Below, piece by piece: positions 1 through 9,005 of a stretch of DNA of 64,000 nt. Where the stretch lies: contig NZ_JAQQKW010000005.1 of assembly GCF_028550395.1 (NCBI RefSeq), positions 62,001 through 126,000 of the forward strand, in the 5' to 3' direction. Source of the DNA: Asticcacaulis currens. GTDB lineage: Bacteria; Pseudomonadota; Alphaproteobacteria; Caulobacterales; Caulobacteraceae. The translations under genes and the position numbers were made by a program. Within the stretch, counting starts at the first letter, position 1. Each line of letters starts with the position of its first letter. The notes below the pieces were generated by a model, which saw nothing but the letters and a program-made list of their open reading frames with translations, did no database searches and had not been told where the DNA came from.

Positions 1-3
1 CTT

Positions 4-768
4 ATGCGCATGAGCACCGAGCCAAATCAAGACAGCACGCAGTTTCTCAACGCGTCGATCGCTTACCGCCACGTCAGAGGCGAAGGGCCCACCGTCCTGT
101 GGCTGGGCGGCTTCAAGTCGGATATGACCGGTTCAAAGGCCGAAGCGCTGGCGCAGACCGCCCGCGCCGAAGGCTGGGATTTCCTGCGCTTTGATTATGC
201 CGCGCACGGGGAAAGCCCCGGTCGCTGGGAAGAGGCCCGCGTCGGTCAGTGGCGGCAGAATGTGCTGGACGTAGTGGATCACCTGACCGCCGGGCCCCTG
301 CTGATCATCAGCTCCAGCATGGGCGGCTGGATGGCGTCGCTTCTGATGCGCGACCGGCCCGAACGGGTGAAGGCCGCCGTCTTCATCGCCCCGGCGCCTG
401 ACTTTGCCACCGAACTGATGCTGCCGTCGCTATCGCCCGAAGACCGGCGGTCGCTGGAGGTTTCCGGCTTTTTCCACCTGCGCGGCTACGACTACGATGT
501 GCCCATGTCGCAGGCCTTTTTCGATGAGGCGCGCGACCACCGGGTGTTGGATCAGCCGCTCGCCTTCGACGGGCCGGTGCGCATCCTGCACGGCCTTGCG
601 GACGAGGTGGTGCCGTGGCCGCACGGTCTGCGGCTGGCGCAGCATCTGTCGTCAAAAGACGTGACGTTGGAACTGATCAAGGGCGGTGATCACCGCCTGT
701 CCGGACCCGCCGATTTGCGGCGGCTGGTCGATACGGTGCGCGCCCTGCGGCCCCTTGCCAAGCCGTAA
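4..768 (+). CDS. alpha/beta hydrolase
   Basis: A 254-residue serine hydrolase of the alpha/beta fold. The nucleophile elbow is S103-S-S105-M-G107 with Ser105 as the likely nucleophile; the acid is probably the Asp in LADEVVPW and the base the His in GGDHRLS near residue 226, the usual order for the fold. The oxyanion region is LWLGGFKSDMTG near residue 33. No signal peptide, so probably cytoplasmic. It resembles short carboxylesterase/thioesterase-like enzymes (ABHD10 type); the substrate cannot be read. ATG at 10 is an alternative start. The following gamma-glutamyltransferase-family gene starts 36 bases after the stop and may be cotranscribed. Confidence 0.85.
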   Translation: MRMSTEPNQDSTQFLNASIAYRHVRGEGPTVLWLGGFKSDMTGSKAEALAQTARAEGWDFLRFDYAAHGESPGRWEEARVGQWRQNVLDVVDHLTAGPLLIISSSMGGWMASLLMRDRPERVKAAVFIAPAPDFATELMLPSLSPEDRRSLEVSGFFHLRGYDYDVPMSQAFFDEARDHRVLDQPLAFDGPVRILHGLADEVVPWPHGLRLAQHLSSKDVTLELIKGGDHRLSGPADLRRLVDTVRALRPLAKP

Positions 769-804
769 GATTTGATACCAGATAGGGCAAAGCTGGAGTC
801 CCCC

Positions 805-2547
805 ATGCGCCGTCGCTCATTCTTTGCCGCCCTGCCCGCCCTCGCCGCCACCCCGGCTCTGGCGCTGGACCCGCTGCACGGCGGGGACCGCATCGCCGGA
901 GCGAAGTTCGCCGGACGTTCGACCGTGTGGGGCACGCAAGGGGCCGCCGCCACGGCCCACCCTATGGCCACGCTGATCGGCATAGACATTCTGCGTCAGG
1001 GCGGCTCGGCCATCGACGCCGCCATCGCCATCAATGCGGCGCTCGGCTTCCTTGAGCCCATCTCCTGCGGCATCGGCGGAGACGCCTATGTCATGTTGTG
1101 GGACCCGGCGCAAAAGACAGTGGTAGGATTCAACGGGTCGGGCCGTTCGCCCAAGGGCATGAGCCTCGACTATGTGCGCTCAAAAGCGAAGAACGGCCAC
1201 ATCCCGTCGTGGGGCAGCGTCTCGGTCTCCGTGCCCGGCGCGGTGGACACCTGGGGGCAGATGCACGCCCGCTATGGCCGGCTGAAATTCGCCGATGTGC
1301 TGACCCCGGCCATCGCCCTGTGTGAGCGCGGCGTACCGGTGGCCCAGACCATCGCCTTCTATCTCAATGCCAGCTACCGGCGCTTTACCAACCCCGATTC
1401 CGGCATCGAGGAGGTTCAGAACTTCCTGAAGGTTTACGCACCAAATGGGCGCACCCCGCGCGAAGGCGAAATCTTCCGCAACCCGGACCTTGGCCGTACC
1501 TATCGCTATATTGCCGAAAACGGCGCGCGCAGCTTCTATGAGGGGCAGATCGCCGACACGATCGACGCCTATTTCCGCCGCATCGGCGGGCACCTGCGCA
1601 AATCGGACCTGATGGCGCACCGCGGCGAAGACACGACGCCGCTGAAAACCACCTATCGCGGCATCGAGGTACTGGGGCTGGGGGCCAATACGCAGGGCCT
1701 GTCCACGCTTCAGATGATGAATATCCTTGAGACGTTCGACCTGAAAGGCATGGGCTTTCAGACCACCGCCTCGCTGCACACCCAGATCGAGGCCAAGCGT
1801 CTGGCCTTTGAGGACCGCGCCAAATTCTTTGGCGACCCCGCCTTTTCCAAAATCCCGGTCGAGGCCCTGTTATCCAAGGCCTATGCGCAGGAACAGGCGG
1901 CAAAAATTCGTCCCGATGCCATCCTGCCGCGCATCGTCCCCTATGAGGCCCCGGCGCGCGGCGACACCACCTATTTCACTGTCTCGGACAAAGACGGCAT
2001 GATGGTGAGCTGGATTCAGTCCAACTATCGTGGCATGGGCTCCGGCCTGATGCCGGACGGTCTGGGCTTCATGCTTCAGGACCGGGGCGAACTCTTCTCG
2101 CTGCGCGACGGCTCGCCCAACCTCTACGCGCCGGGCAAGCGGCCGTTCCACACCATCATCCCCGGCTTTGCCTGCAAAGACGGCCAGCCGTGGCTCAGCT
2201 TCGGCGTCATGGGCGGCGACATGCAGCCGCAGGGTCAGGCGCAGATTCTGGTCAACCTGATCGACTACGGGCTGGGGCTTCAGGAGGCGGGCGATGCGCC
2301 ACGCTGGCACCACGAGGGGTCTTCGGAACCCACGGGCGAAGTGGCGGAAGGCACCGGCACGCTCAATCTCGAAAGCGGCGTGCCTTTGGAAACGCGCGCC
2401 GGTCTGGAAAAGCTCGGCTGGTCGATCAAGCCGTCGCCCGGCACCTATGGCGGCTATCAGGCCATCGTGACGCAGGCCGATCCTTTGGGTCGGGCCTACG
2501 GGGCGGCGACCGAAATGCGGAAGGACGGGCTAGCTCTGGCCTATTAA
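805..2547 (+). CDS. gamma-glutamyltransferase family Ntn-hydrolase, exported
   Basis: About 580 residues. The start at 805 is preferred over an upstream in-frame start at 772 because it has GGAG six bases upstream and begins a clean signal peptide (MRRRSFFAALPALAATPALA). The family makes one precursor that cuts itself before a threonine which then serves as nucleophile; here this is Thr388 in GDTTYFTVSD. The downstream block with APGKRPFHTIIPGF and the MGGDMQPQGQ stretch is typical of the YwrD/glutaryl-acylase-like branch rather than classical GGT, so the substrate may be a gamma-glutamyl compound or an acylated amide. Likely periplasmic. A second, classical GGT lies at 9236. Confidence 0.9.
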   Translation: MRRRSFFAALPALAATPALALDPLHGGDRIAGAKFAGRSTVWGTQGAAATAHPMATLIGIDILRQGGSAIDAAIAINAALGFLEPISCGIGGDAYVMLWDPAQKTVVGFNGSGRSPKGMSLDYVRSKAKNGHIPSWGSVSVSVPGAVDTWGQMHARYGRLKFADVLTPAIALCERGVPVAQTIAFYLNASYRRFTNPDSGIEEVQNFLKVYAPNGRTPREGEIFRNPDLGRTYRYIAENGARSFYEGQIADTIDAYFRRIGGHLRKSDLMAHRGEDTTPLKTTYRGIEVLGLGANTQGLSTLQMMNILETFDLKGMGFQTTASLHTQIEAKRLAFEDRAKFFGDPAFSKIPVEALLSKAYAQEQAAKIRPDAILPRIVPYEAPARGDTTYFTVSDKDGMMVSWIQSNYRGMGSGLMPDGLGFMLQDRGELFSLRDGSPNLYAPGKRPFHTIIPGFACKDGQPWLSFGVMGGDMQPQGQAQILVNLIDYGLGLQEAGDAPRWHHEGSSEPTGEVAEGTGTLNLESGVPLETRAGLEKLGWSIKPSPGTYGGYQAIVTQADPLGRAYGAATEMRKDGLALAY

Positions 2548-2591
2548 GCGCAATCCGATAAAGTGGGCACCACTTTACGGAAAAATTGCGC
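2548..2591. repeat. CCGAAAA-type palindromic repeat, copy 1
   Basis: GCGCAAT and ATTGCGC arms enclose an inner hairpin CCG(A)TAAAGTGG-GCA-CCACTTTACGG. It starts at the stop codon of the gamma-glutamyltransferase-family gene, between two convergent genes, so it may end transcription from either side. Related copies lie at 6527, 6581 and 22198. Confidence 0.75.
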
Positions 2592-2604
2592 GACAAACAA
2601 AAAT

Positions 2605-3474
2605 TTAGTGCGGGATGACGGAGACTTTCCGCACTAAGCGCCAGACTTCGCGCAGGCCTTCGCGATAGGTCGGAAAGGCCGGTCGCCAGCCCAGTTCGGC
2701 CTTGGCCAGGGCATTGGAAACGCGTTTGTTTTCGGCATAGAAGCGCCGCATTCCGGGACTCAGGTCCGGCGCGTCGAACGGGATTTCGGGTGGCACCGCA
2801 AAGCCAAAGGTCTGCGCCGCCCACACCAGAACCGCATCCGCCGGAGCCGGCTCATCATCACACAGATTATAGACCGCACCGGCGCGCCGACGATCGGCGC
2901 TGCGTAGCAAGGCGTCGGCGCAGTCGGTATCGTAAAGGCGCGAAAAGACCTGTCCCGGCTTATGGATACGTCGTGCTGTCCCGTCGCGCAGCCGTTCGAT
3001 GACGCTGCGCCCCACGCCATACAGGCCCGGCAGACGAAACACCGCCACGTCGTGTTGCGCGCTTAGCGACAGCCATTGGGTTTCGGCCTGTACGCGGCGG
3101 CGGCCTTCGGTGGACAGCGGCGTCAGAGGCTGATCCTCAAAGGCCCAGCCGCCCCCCCGGTCGCCATAGACGCCGGTGGTCGAGAGATAGCCCAGCCATT
3201 GGCGCGGGGCCTGACGCAGGGTCGCCTCCAGCGCCGTAAAGGCCGGACAGCCCGCGTCATCCGGTGCAGGTGTGATCAGGATGAGATCGGCCTTTGCCGC
3301 AATATCGCTCAGTTGCGGGCTGAGCGGGTCCACGGCGTCGATGCCCTGCCCGGCCAGCCAAGTTCGCTTTTCCGCCGTGCGGGCTGTGGCCGACAGGCTA
3401 TACCCGCGCGCGCGGCACAGAGCGGCAAAGGCCGCGCCGATAAAGCCGTAGCCGAACACCAGAACGCGCGTCAT
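2605..3474 (-). CDS. NAD(P)-dependent epimerase/SDR family protein
   Basis: A 289-residue extended short-chain dehydrogenase/reductase-like protein (YeeZ type). The N-terminus carries the Rossmann glycine motif GYGFIGAAF (residues 8-16). A YLSTTGVYGD stretch near residue 97 holds the active-site region, with the Tyr in GVYGD; FRLPGLYG near residue 145 and YNLCDDEPAP near residue 203 are typical of NAD-dependent epimerase-like folds. A classical YxxxK pair is not evident, so catalysis is uncertain. The start lies just after the stop of the small membrane protein encoded upstream (3480-3737), suggesting a two-gene operon. Confidence 0.8.
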   Translation of the reverse strand: MTRVLVFGYGFIGAAFAALCRARGYSLSATARTAEKRTWLAGQGIDAVDPLSPQLSDIAAKADLILITPAPDDAGCPAFTALEATLRQAPRQWLGYLSTTGVYGDRGGGWAFEDQPLTPLSTEGRRRVQAETQWLSLSAQHDVAVFRLPGLYGVGRSVIERLRDGTARRIHKPGQVFSRLYDTDCADALLRSADRRRAGAVYNLCDDEPAPADAVLVWAAQTFGFAVPPEIPFDAPDLSPGMRRFYAENKRVSNALAKAELGWRPAFPTYREGLREVWRLVRKVSVIPH

Positions 3475-3479
3475 CGGTT

Positions 3480-3737
3480 TTATTGCGCCGAGGCGGCAGA
3501 GGCCGATGCTTCGGCTGAGGCCTGCGCCTTGGCGGCGCGTTCCGCCGCCTGTTCGGCCTTGCGTCGGGCGTTGCGTTCGGCCTTTTCGCGCTGGGCGCGC
3601 ACGACATCGGGCAGGACAATCTCATGACCGAACGGCGCGGGTGAGCGCACGCCCAGACCCTGCGGCCAGACGAAGCTGAGCGCGATCATCAAAAGGGCGA
3701 TGACCGCCGCACCGGTATAGAAGACCTTGTCATTCAT
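3480..3737 (-). CDS. small membrane protein with Ala/Glu-rich coiled tail
   Basis: 85 residues, function unknown. One transmembrane helix (about residues 8-25, GAAVIALLMIALSFVW) is followed by a polar part and then, from about residue 48, a charged Ala/Lys/Arg/Glu run likely to be helical or coiled coil, ending in an Ala/Ser tail. It is the first gene of a tight pair with the epimerase-like gene. Topology cannot be fixed, though the tail is probably periplasmic if the short N-terminus stays in the cytoplasm. Confidence 0.65.
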   Translation of the reverse strand: MNDKVFYTGAAVIALLMIALSFVWPQGLGVRSPAPFGHEIVLPDVVRAQREKAERNARRKAEQAAERAAKAQASAEASASAASAQ

Positions 3738-3814
3738 GCCGCAGCTATAGCCTTAGCCCGCGCGTTTGAGAACCCAAAACTGTCTGGCCACAGGTCGGGA
3801 CCACAAGATTGGCC

Positions 3815-5092
3815 TCATTCCCAAAACTCAGGCGTTTCCGGCACGCGGTTAAAGGCGATCTTGGCACCCACAAATTCATGCAATTTCGGCTTGGGACCTA
3901 TGCTTATGCGATCCTTGCCAAAGCGCTGGTTGAGGGCATCCATTGCCGCCAGCAGGCGCATATGGCGCGGGTCCTCGTCCGCTGCCGGGCTGTAGCCGAA
4001 CAGGTCCGGGGCCGTATCGGCCGCAATAAGACGCAGACAGGTGACCGACACCTTCTTGATACGCGTCTGGTTGAGGGTCCGCACACACACATCCCACAGC
4101 GCATCGGCGGCCTCCAGCAAGCGGAAACTGTCGGCCGTGGCCATGAACAGGCGCTCCGCCTGCGCCCGGCCCTCCTGCGTGCCGCGAATCGACAGGTGCA
4201 GGCCGCCGCACTTATAGCCCATGCGCCGCAGCCTAGACCCGCACTTGGCCGTCAGTCGCCGGGCGACGGCGCGCGCAGCGTCCACCGGACGCAGTTCGGC
4301 TGCCAGAACGTGCGAATGGCTGATGCTGCCGCGTTCGGTTTCGGTCTCCGGCGGGTCGATGCCATGCAAGGCGTACCAGAACTGATCCCCGCCGATGCCG
4401 CCCCACAGCTGACGCATGCGGTTGGCGCTAAGGTGCCAGAGCTGCCGCGGATCGCTGATGCCCGCCCGGTCCAGCCGCGCCTTCATGGCCGGACCTATGC
4501 CCGGAAAATCGCCGATGTCGATATCGAGCAAAGGCCCCGGCAACTGATCACGGCGCAGCACCGTCATCCCCAGCGGCTTTTGCATATCCGCCGCCGTCTT
4601 GGCCAGCATCCGCGACGGGGCCAGGCCGATGGACGCCGTCAGACATTCACCGATATTGGACAAAATCCGCCTCTGGATACGATGCCCCAGGGCGCGCGCC
4701 GCCGCCTCCACCGTCTCCGGTCCCATCAGCCGGCAGGCCACCTCGTCGATCGAACAGACCTTTTCGACGGGGATGACGTGATCGACCTCCTCAAGGATGC
4801 GGTGGTGAATGCGTACATAGTCATCCGGCCGTGCTTCGACGACGTGCAGGTTCGGGCAGAGTTGCCGCGCCACCGCCACCGAGGTGCCGGTCTTGATCCC
4901 CAGCTTTTTGGCCTCCTGACTGGCGGCGATGGCACAGGTATAGTCACTCTTCACCGGCACCACGATCAGCGGCTGACCGCGCATATGCGGCCGCGCCTGC
5001 TGTTCGCAACTGGCGAAAAAGCTGTTCATGTCGAGATAGAGCCATTTCAGCCCGCTCCCGTCGTCCCAGTGTCTGGTCTGCGTCTTCTGCAT
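3815..5092 (-). CDS. Y-family DNA polymerase (DinB/UmuC superfamily)
   Basis: About 425 residues. The palm carries the first metal Asp in YLDMNSFFASCEQ and the SIDE catalytic pair in VCSIDEVACRL (about residue 115). A helix-hairpin-helix thumb follows (DFPGIGPAMKARL) and a little-finger domain occupies the C-terminal third; DLFGY near residue 370 could bind the sliding clamp. Such enzymes copy damaged DNA. It is neither classical DinB (SIDEAYLD replaced) nor UmuC, and no imuA or dnaE2 lies beside it. ATG at 5092 is preferred to ATG at 5104, which falls inside the LexA operator at 5099-5113; with the start at 5092 the message would be leaderless or nearly so. Confidence 0.85.
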   Translation of the reverse strand: MQKTQTRHWDDGSGLKWLYLDMNSFFASCEQQARPHMRGQPLIVVPVKSDYTCAIAASQEAKKLGIKTGTSVAVARQLCPNLHVVEARPDDYVRIHHRILEEVDHVIPVEKVCSIDEVACRLMGPETVEAAARALGHRIQRRILSNIGECLTASIGLAPSRMLAKTAADMQKPLGMTVLRRDQLPGPLLDIDIGDFPGIGPAMKARLDRAGISDPRQLWHLSANRMRQLWGGIGGDQFWYALHGIDPPETETERGSISHSHVLAAELRPVDAARAVARRLTAKCGSRLRRMGYKCGGLHLSIRGTQEGRAQAERLFMATADSFRLLEAADALWDVCVRTLNQTRIKKVSVTCLRLIAADTAPDLFGYSPAADEDPRHMRLLAAMDALNQRFGKDRISIGPKPKLHEFVGAKIAFNRVPETPEFWE

Positions 5093-5098
5093 AAAATG

Positions 5099-5113
5099 GA
5101 ACATAACAAGAAC
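5099..5113. promoter_or_regulatory. LexA (SOS) operator of the Y-family polymerase
   Basis: A perfect GAAC-N7-GAAC on the plus strand (GTTC-N7-GTTC read towards the polymerase). This is the known alphaproteobacterial LexA site. It ends seven bases before the ATG at 5092 and overlaps the alternative ATG at 5104, so LexA binding would block initiation. Confidence 0.85.
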
Positions 5114-5217
5114 ATTTTAGGCGAGTCAAGCTCAGACGGGCTCCAAATCGCGCGCACCGGTGGAAGGTGAACAGCGAGGGCTTTCGCACCTGCACCCAAA
5201 TGCACTATAGGGTGTGA

Positions 5218-6516
5218 ATGTCAGTGACGAAGCCCCAGACGCCCCGACCGGACCCGTCCGTATCGGAACCAGACGCCGAGACCGCCACCCCCTCCGACAC
5301 AAAAGGCGGTAAGCCGACGCTCAAACGCGCCATCATGGACAATGGCGCGCTCAGCGTCATGTTCGCCGTCGTTTTCATCAATCTGGTGGGGTTCGGCCTG
5401 CTGGTGCCGCTGATGCCCTTCTTCGCCCAGACTCTGAAGGCCGGGCCGTGGCAGGTGACGCTGATGTTCGCCGCCTATTCGCTGGGGCAGTTCTTTGCCG
5501 AGCCCCTGTGGGGCGGTCTGTCGGATAAGTGGGGTCGCAAACCGGTTCTGGTCATCACCACGGCGTCCAATATCCTCTTCTATGTGCTGCTGGCCTTCGC
5601 GCCCAATGTGTGGTGGGCCATCGCTATCCGCTTCCTGAACGGCATAGGCTCCGGCAATGTGTCGTGCATCCAGTCCTATGTGTCGGATATGTCCGAACCG
5701 CATCAGCGCGCGGGCCGCATGAGCCTGATCGGGGCAGCCTTTTCACTGGGCTTCGTCATCGGGCCGGTCATTGGCGGCTTTCTGGCCCACGAAGAGGCCG
5801 GGGCCGCGGGCTTTAGACTGCCCCTGTTCCTCGCCGCCGGCCTGTCGGCGGTGGCAACGCTTGGCATCCTCTTTTATGTGCGCGAAAGCCGCGTGCGCAC
5901 CCATGCGGCCCCGCAGAATTTTCGCGCCACCTTCGCCGAAGCCCGCCGCCATCCGATCATCAGCCGCCTGATTCTATCCACCCTGTTCTACATGGCCGCC
6001 CTCGCCGGGCTTGAGGCCACCTTCGGCCTGTGGGCCAAGGCGCGGTATGAGTGGGGCCCGCGCGAAGTCAGTCTGGTCTTTCTGTTCATCGGGGTGACCG
6101 CCGCCCTGATGCAGATGGTCTTCACCCGCCCGCTGGTGCGCCGCTATGGCGAGGCGCGCATACTGGTGCTGGGCCTGATCGTCTTCGGTATGGGCTTCTT
6201 CCTTCAGGGGATCAATCAGGTCGCGATACTGGTCACGCCGCTGGTCATGCTGGCCGCCCTGGGGCAGGCCGTCATCTTCGCCTCGATTTCAGCGATCATC
6301 TCGAAATCAACGCCCCCCGACCGTCAGGGGGCCATGCTGGGCCTCAACCAATCGACGGGCGCCATTGCCCGTATCGCCGGACCGGTCGTAGCGGGCTTTT
6401 TGTTCAGTCAGATGGGAGCGAACGGCCCTCTGTGGTTTTGCGCGGCCATGTGCTTTACGGCCGCCCTGCTGGCGCTGCGCGTCGCCCGGGTCGAGCGCAA
6501 GCTGAACGCCGGGTAA
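5218..6516 (+). CDS. MFS transporter, TCR/Tet-like
   Basis: 432 residues with a polar 40-residue N-terminal tail followed by twelve hydrophobic segments. The loop between helices 2 and 3 holds the signature GGLSDKWGRKPVL (near residue 101). The family exports drugs or metabolites with proton antiport across the inner membrane; the overall look is of the TetA/multidrug branch. It starts at ATG 5218, divergent from the polymerase, with 125 bases between the two start codons, so LexA binding might touch both. The substrate is unknown. Confidence 0.85.
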   Translation: MSVTKPQTPRPDPSVSEPDAETATPSDTKGGKPTLKRAIMDNGALSVMFAVVFINLVGFGLLVPLMPFFAQTLKAGPWQVTLMFAAYSLGQFFAEPLWGGLSDKWGRKPVLVITTASNILFYVLLAFAPNVWWAIAIRFLNGIGSGNVSCIQSYVSDMSEPHQRAGRMSLIGAAFSLGFVIGPVIGGFLAHEEAGAAGFRLPLFLAAGLSAVATLGILFYVRESRVRTHAAPQNFRATFAEARRHPIISRLILSTLFYMAALAGLEATFGLWAKARYEWGPREVSLVFLFIGVTAALMQMVFTRPLVRRYGEARILVLGLIVFGMGFFLQGINQVAILVTPLVMLAALGQAVIFASISAIISKSTPPDRQGAMLGLNQSTGAIARIAGPVVAGFLFSQMGANGPLWFCAAMCFTAALLALRVARVERKLNAG

Positions 6517-6526
6517 GTTTTAGCAA

Positions 6527-6627
6527 GTCGCGCATTTGACCCGAAAACCGGTTCCCACTTTTCGGAATGCGCTCTGACTGGTCGCGCATTTGACCCGAAA
6601 ACCGGTTCCCACTTTTCGGAATGCGCT
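6527..6627. repeat. tandem pair of 47-bp palindromic repeats
   Basis: Two identical 47-bp units at 6527-6573 and 6581-6627, separated by seven bases. Each contains a hairpin with CCGAAAA and TTTTCGG arms around CCGGTTCCCAC. They lie just after the MFS stop codon and reach the stop codon of the small minus-strand gene at 6627. This core is a common intergenic repeat in Alphaproteobacteria. Confidence 0.9.
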
Positions 6628-6767
6628 TAGAAGATCAGAAAGGCCGCCAGAGCCATTCCTATGCTCAGGCCCAGAATGATGTCGAGCGGACGCACGAGCG
6701 GCGACCTGGGCCGCTTGCCGGAATCGTCCCGCCGGGGGGCATAGTTGAGTTTGATCGCCACGGTCAT
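6627..6767 (-). CDS. small membrane protein (46 residues)
   Basis: An ATG at 6767 opens a 46-codon frame starting MTVAIKLNYAPRRD, with a basic middle (GKRPRSPLVRP) and a C-terminal hydrophobic helix LDIILGLSIGMALAAFLIF ending at the stop. GGGA lies upstream at a plausible distance. The layout, a basic stretch followed by one helix at the very C-terminus, is that of a small inner-membrane protein. Function unknown. Its stop overlaps the last base of the 47-bp repeat. Confidence 0.5.
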   Translation of the reverse strand: MTVAIKLNYAPRRDDSGKRPRSPLVRPLDIILGLSIGMALAAFLIF

Positions 6768-6888
6768 TGTCCCGAAATGAGTCAACGGACCCACGAAGGT
6801 GCAAAAGCCATGCCCGCTGTCCTGTCCCGCAACGACACCGCCTCTTTCAAAAAAAACGCAAAATCGGGGGAAAACTTTTTAAAAGGCC

Positions 6889-6917
6889 TTGCGTTTAAAA
6901 TTCCAAGAGACTAATTG
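6889..6917 (+). promoter_or_regulatory. promoter of tRNA-Arg
   Basis: TTGCGT (6889-6894) and TAATTG (6912-6917) are 17 bases apart in an A/T-rich stretch, followed by a GC-rich discriminator typical of stable RNA promoters. Transcription would start near 6924. Confidence 0.55.
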
Positions 6918-6957
6918 TCCGGCCCTCGCCGCTGAGGCGGGAACACGAAATGGACAC

Positions 6958-7034
6958 GCACTCGTAGCTCAGCTGGATAGAGCATCAGACTACGAATCTG
7001 AGGGTCAGGAGTTCGAATCTCTTCGAGTGCGCCA
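6958..7034 (+). tRNA. tRNA-Arg(ACG)
   Basis: A 77-nt cloverleaf with acceptor GCACTCG/CGAGTGC, D arm AGCTCAGCTGGATAGAGC, anticodon arm TCAGA-CTACGAA-TCTGA giving anticodon ACG, T arm with GTTCGAATC, discriminator G and encoded CCA. ACG is expected to be edited to ICG to read CGU, CGC and CGA. Confidence 0.97.
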
Positions 7035-7050
7035 TTCCGTTTCAAAGACA

Positions 7051-7074
7051 GGCTCCCTGCGGGGAGCCTTTTCT
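7051..7074 (+). terminator. rho-independent terminator of tRNA-Arg
   Basis: GGCTCCC-TGC-GGGGAGCC hairpin followed by TTTTCTTTT, 16 bases after the tRNA CCA end. Confidence 0.85.
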
Positions 7075-7098
7075 TTTGCGCATTCGCCAAATCCACAA

Positions 7099-7128
7099 AA
7101 CAAAGCCCCGCCATTTCTGACGGGGCTT
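7099..7128 (-). terminator. rho-independent terminator of the chemotaxis receptor gene
   Basis: AAGCCCCG and CGGGGCTT arms (7103-7110 and 7121-7128) with a T-rich tail when read on the minus strand, 25 bases after the receptor stop codon. Confidence 0.8.
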
Positions 7129-7152
7129 GTTCTGTTGGCCGTGTGACCGCGA

Positions 7153-8838
7153 TCAGGCGGCACGGACCGTTTGCAGGAACTTGTCCATCTCATGATGCAG
7201 GCGCTCGGCCTGAGTGGCCAGTTCGGCCGATGAGTTTTGGACCTGCACCGCGGCTTCACCGGTTTGTTCGGCGGCCTGCGCCACGCCCGCAATGTTGGAG
7301 TTCACCTCCTGCGTTCCGACCGAGGCCTGATTGACCGCCTGAATGATCTCCTGCGTCGCTGCGCTTTGCTGCTCCACGGCTGAGGCGATGGCCGTGCTGG
7401 AATGGTTCAGGCTCTGGATCGTCCCGGCGATGTTACGCATGGTCGTCGCCGCGCGGTTGGTCGCGTCCTGGATCTTGGCGATCTTGTCGGAGATATCGGT
7501 CGTAGCCTTGGCGGTCTGCGAAGCCAGCGCCTTGACCTCGGCGGCCACCACCGCAAAGCCCTTGCCCGCTTCACCGGCGCGTGCCGATTCGATCGTGGCG
7601 TTGAGCGCCAGCAGATTGGTCTGGTTGGCCAGCCCGGCGATCAGATCGACCACACCGCCGATGGAGGCCGCGGTCTCGTTCAGTTCACTGACCACGGTCT
7701 GCGCTTCTTCGGCTTCGCGCACGGCATTGGCGGCGACCGAGGCCGAGGTTTCCATCTGTCTCCCGATCTCCCCGACCGAGGCGCCCAGCTCCTCCGTAGA
7801 GGCCGCCACCGAGGTGACATTGGCCCCGGCCTCTTCGGCGGCGGCGGAAACGGCGATGGACTGCGCGGAGGCTTCCTGCGCCGTGGCGCTCAGTTGCGAA
7901 GCCGCCGCCTGCATTTCGGTGGCCGCAGAAGACACCAGAGACACGATACCACCCACGGACTTTTCGAAATCATCAGCCAGCCTCAGCATGGCGGCGCGGC
8001 GCTCGGCCTCGGCCACCGCCTTTTGCTGCTCGGCGGAGGCGCGCAGGGTTTCGGCTTCCATCAGGCCCTGACGGAAGGCTTCGGCGGTGCGCGACATCGA
8101 ACCGATCTCGTCGCGACGCTCCTGACCGGGGATAACGACGTCGAGCTTGCCCTTGGCCATCTGGCCCATCAGGCCATCAAGGCGAACCACAGGCGCCGAA
8201 ATGCCGGTGCGCGTCAGCCACACGGCAAAGCTGCCGGCGACCAGCAGGCCAATCAGACCGAAGATATTGGCATTGCGAATATCGGTATCGGCGCTTTTCT
8301 GGAGGCTGGCGGCGAGGGCGTTGTTTTCTTCAATCGTGCGATCCACCACACCGGCAACGCCGGTCATGACCTCCAGCAATTGCGGCCCGCAGCCATTGTC
8401 CATCGCCGCAATGGCCGCGTCCTTTTGACCGGCCTGCGCCAGACTGGCCACCTCGGCACAGGCGCTGCTCATGGCCGCATTGTATTTTTCGCGCAGGGGT
8501 TTGAACTCAGAAACCTTGTTAGGCAGAGACTTTTCAGCCTTGTCCATTTCAGCGTTGAACTTGGCCTTGCCGTCTTCGATGTCCTTCTCCGCCTTTGCCA
8601 GCTTGGTGGCGTCTGTGGCGATAATGGCTTTCAGAATCGAGCGCGACGTCCAGGCCGCGTGACGACCCGAGCGCGCCAGCGCCACCGTACCGGGCGCCGG
8701 TCCCGTCAGGGCCTGATCGTACTTGTCTATATTACCGCCCAGAGAGCTATCGGTGTAGAGCACCGCCCCCACCCCCACGGCCGCGATCAGCGCCAGAAGC
8801 ACGATCACCTTGATTTGCATAGATAAATTGTTCAGCAT
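7153..8838 (-). CDS. methyl-accepting chemotaxis protein
   Basis: About 561 residues from ATG 8838 ([11 protein letters not shown]), preferred over an in-frame ATG at 8886 because the first helix then sits at the N-terminus. Order: transmembrane helix (about 8-27), periplasmic four-helix-bundle sensor of about 155 residues, second helix ([17 protein letters not shown]), HAMP, then a long cytoplasmic signalling coiled coil with the conserved hairpin tip [20 protein letters not shown]. It controls CheA kinase; the ligand is unknown. No CheA/CheW-binding partner genes adjoin it, and it lacks a C-terminal CheR-tethering pentapeptide, the end being FLQTVRAA. Confidence 0.93.
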   Translation of the reverse strand: MLNNLSMQIKVIVLLALIAAVGVGAVLYTDSSLGGNIDKYDQALTGPAPGTVALARSGRHAAWTSRSILKAIIATDATKLAKAEKDIEDGKAKFNAEMDKAEKSLPNKVSEFKPLREKYNAAMSSACAEVASLAQAGQKDAAIAAMDNGCGPQLLEVMTGVAGVVDRTIEENNALAASLQKSADTDIRNANIFGLIGLLVAGSFAVWLTRTGISAPVVRLDGLMGQMAKGKLDVVIPGQERRDEIGSMSRTAEAFRQGLMEAETLRASAEQQKAVAEAERRAAMLRLADDFEKSVGGIVSLVSSAATEMQAAASQLSATAQEASAQSIAVSAAAEEAGANVTSVAASTEELGASVGEIGRQMETSASVAANAVREAEEAQTVVSELNETAASIGGVVDLIAGLANQTNLLALNATIESARAGEAGKGFAVVAAEVKALASQTAKATTDISDKIAKIQDATNRAATTMRNIAGTIQSLNHSSTAIASAVEQQSAATQEIIQAVNQASVGTQEVNSNIAGVAQAAEQTGEAAVQVQNSSAELATQAERLHHEMDKFLQTVRAA

Positions 8839-9005
8839 AGAGGCCCCGTCCACTTTGAATCGTCCAAAAACGCCGTTACTGAACATTTCGTAACAAGGTT
8901 AATAAGTGGTAACGGATGGCAGCATCTGCCATAAAAACGGTACCTTTATGCCTGCAAAGGATTGGAAAGCACGCTGTGCGGTACCGGTATTTTTCTGCCC
9001 TGCCC

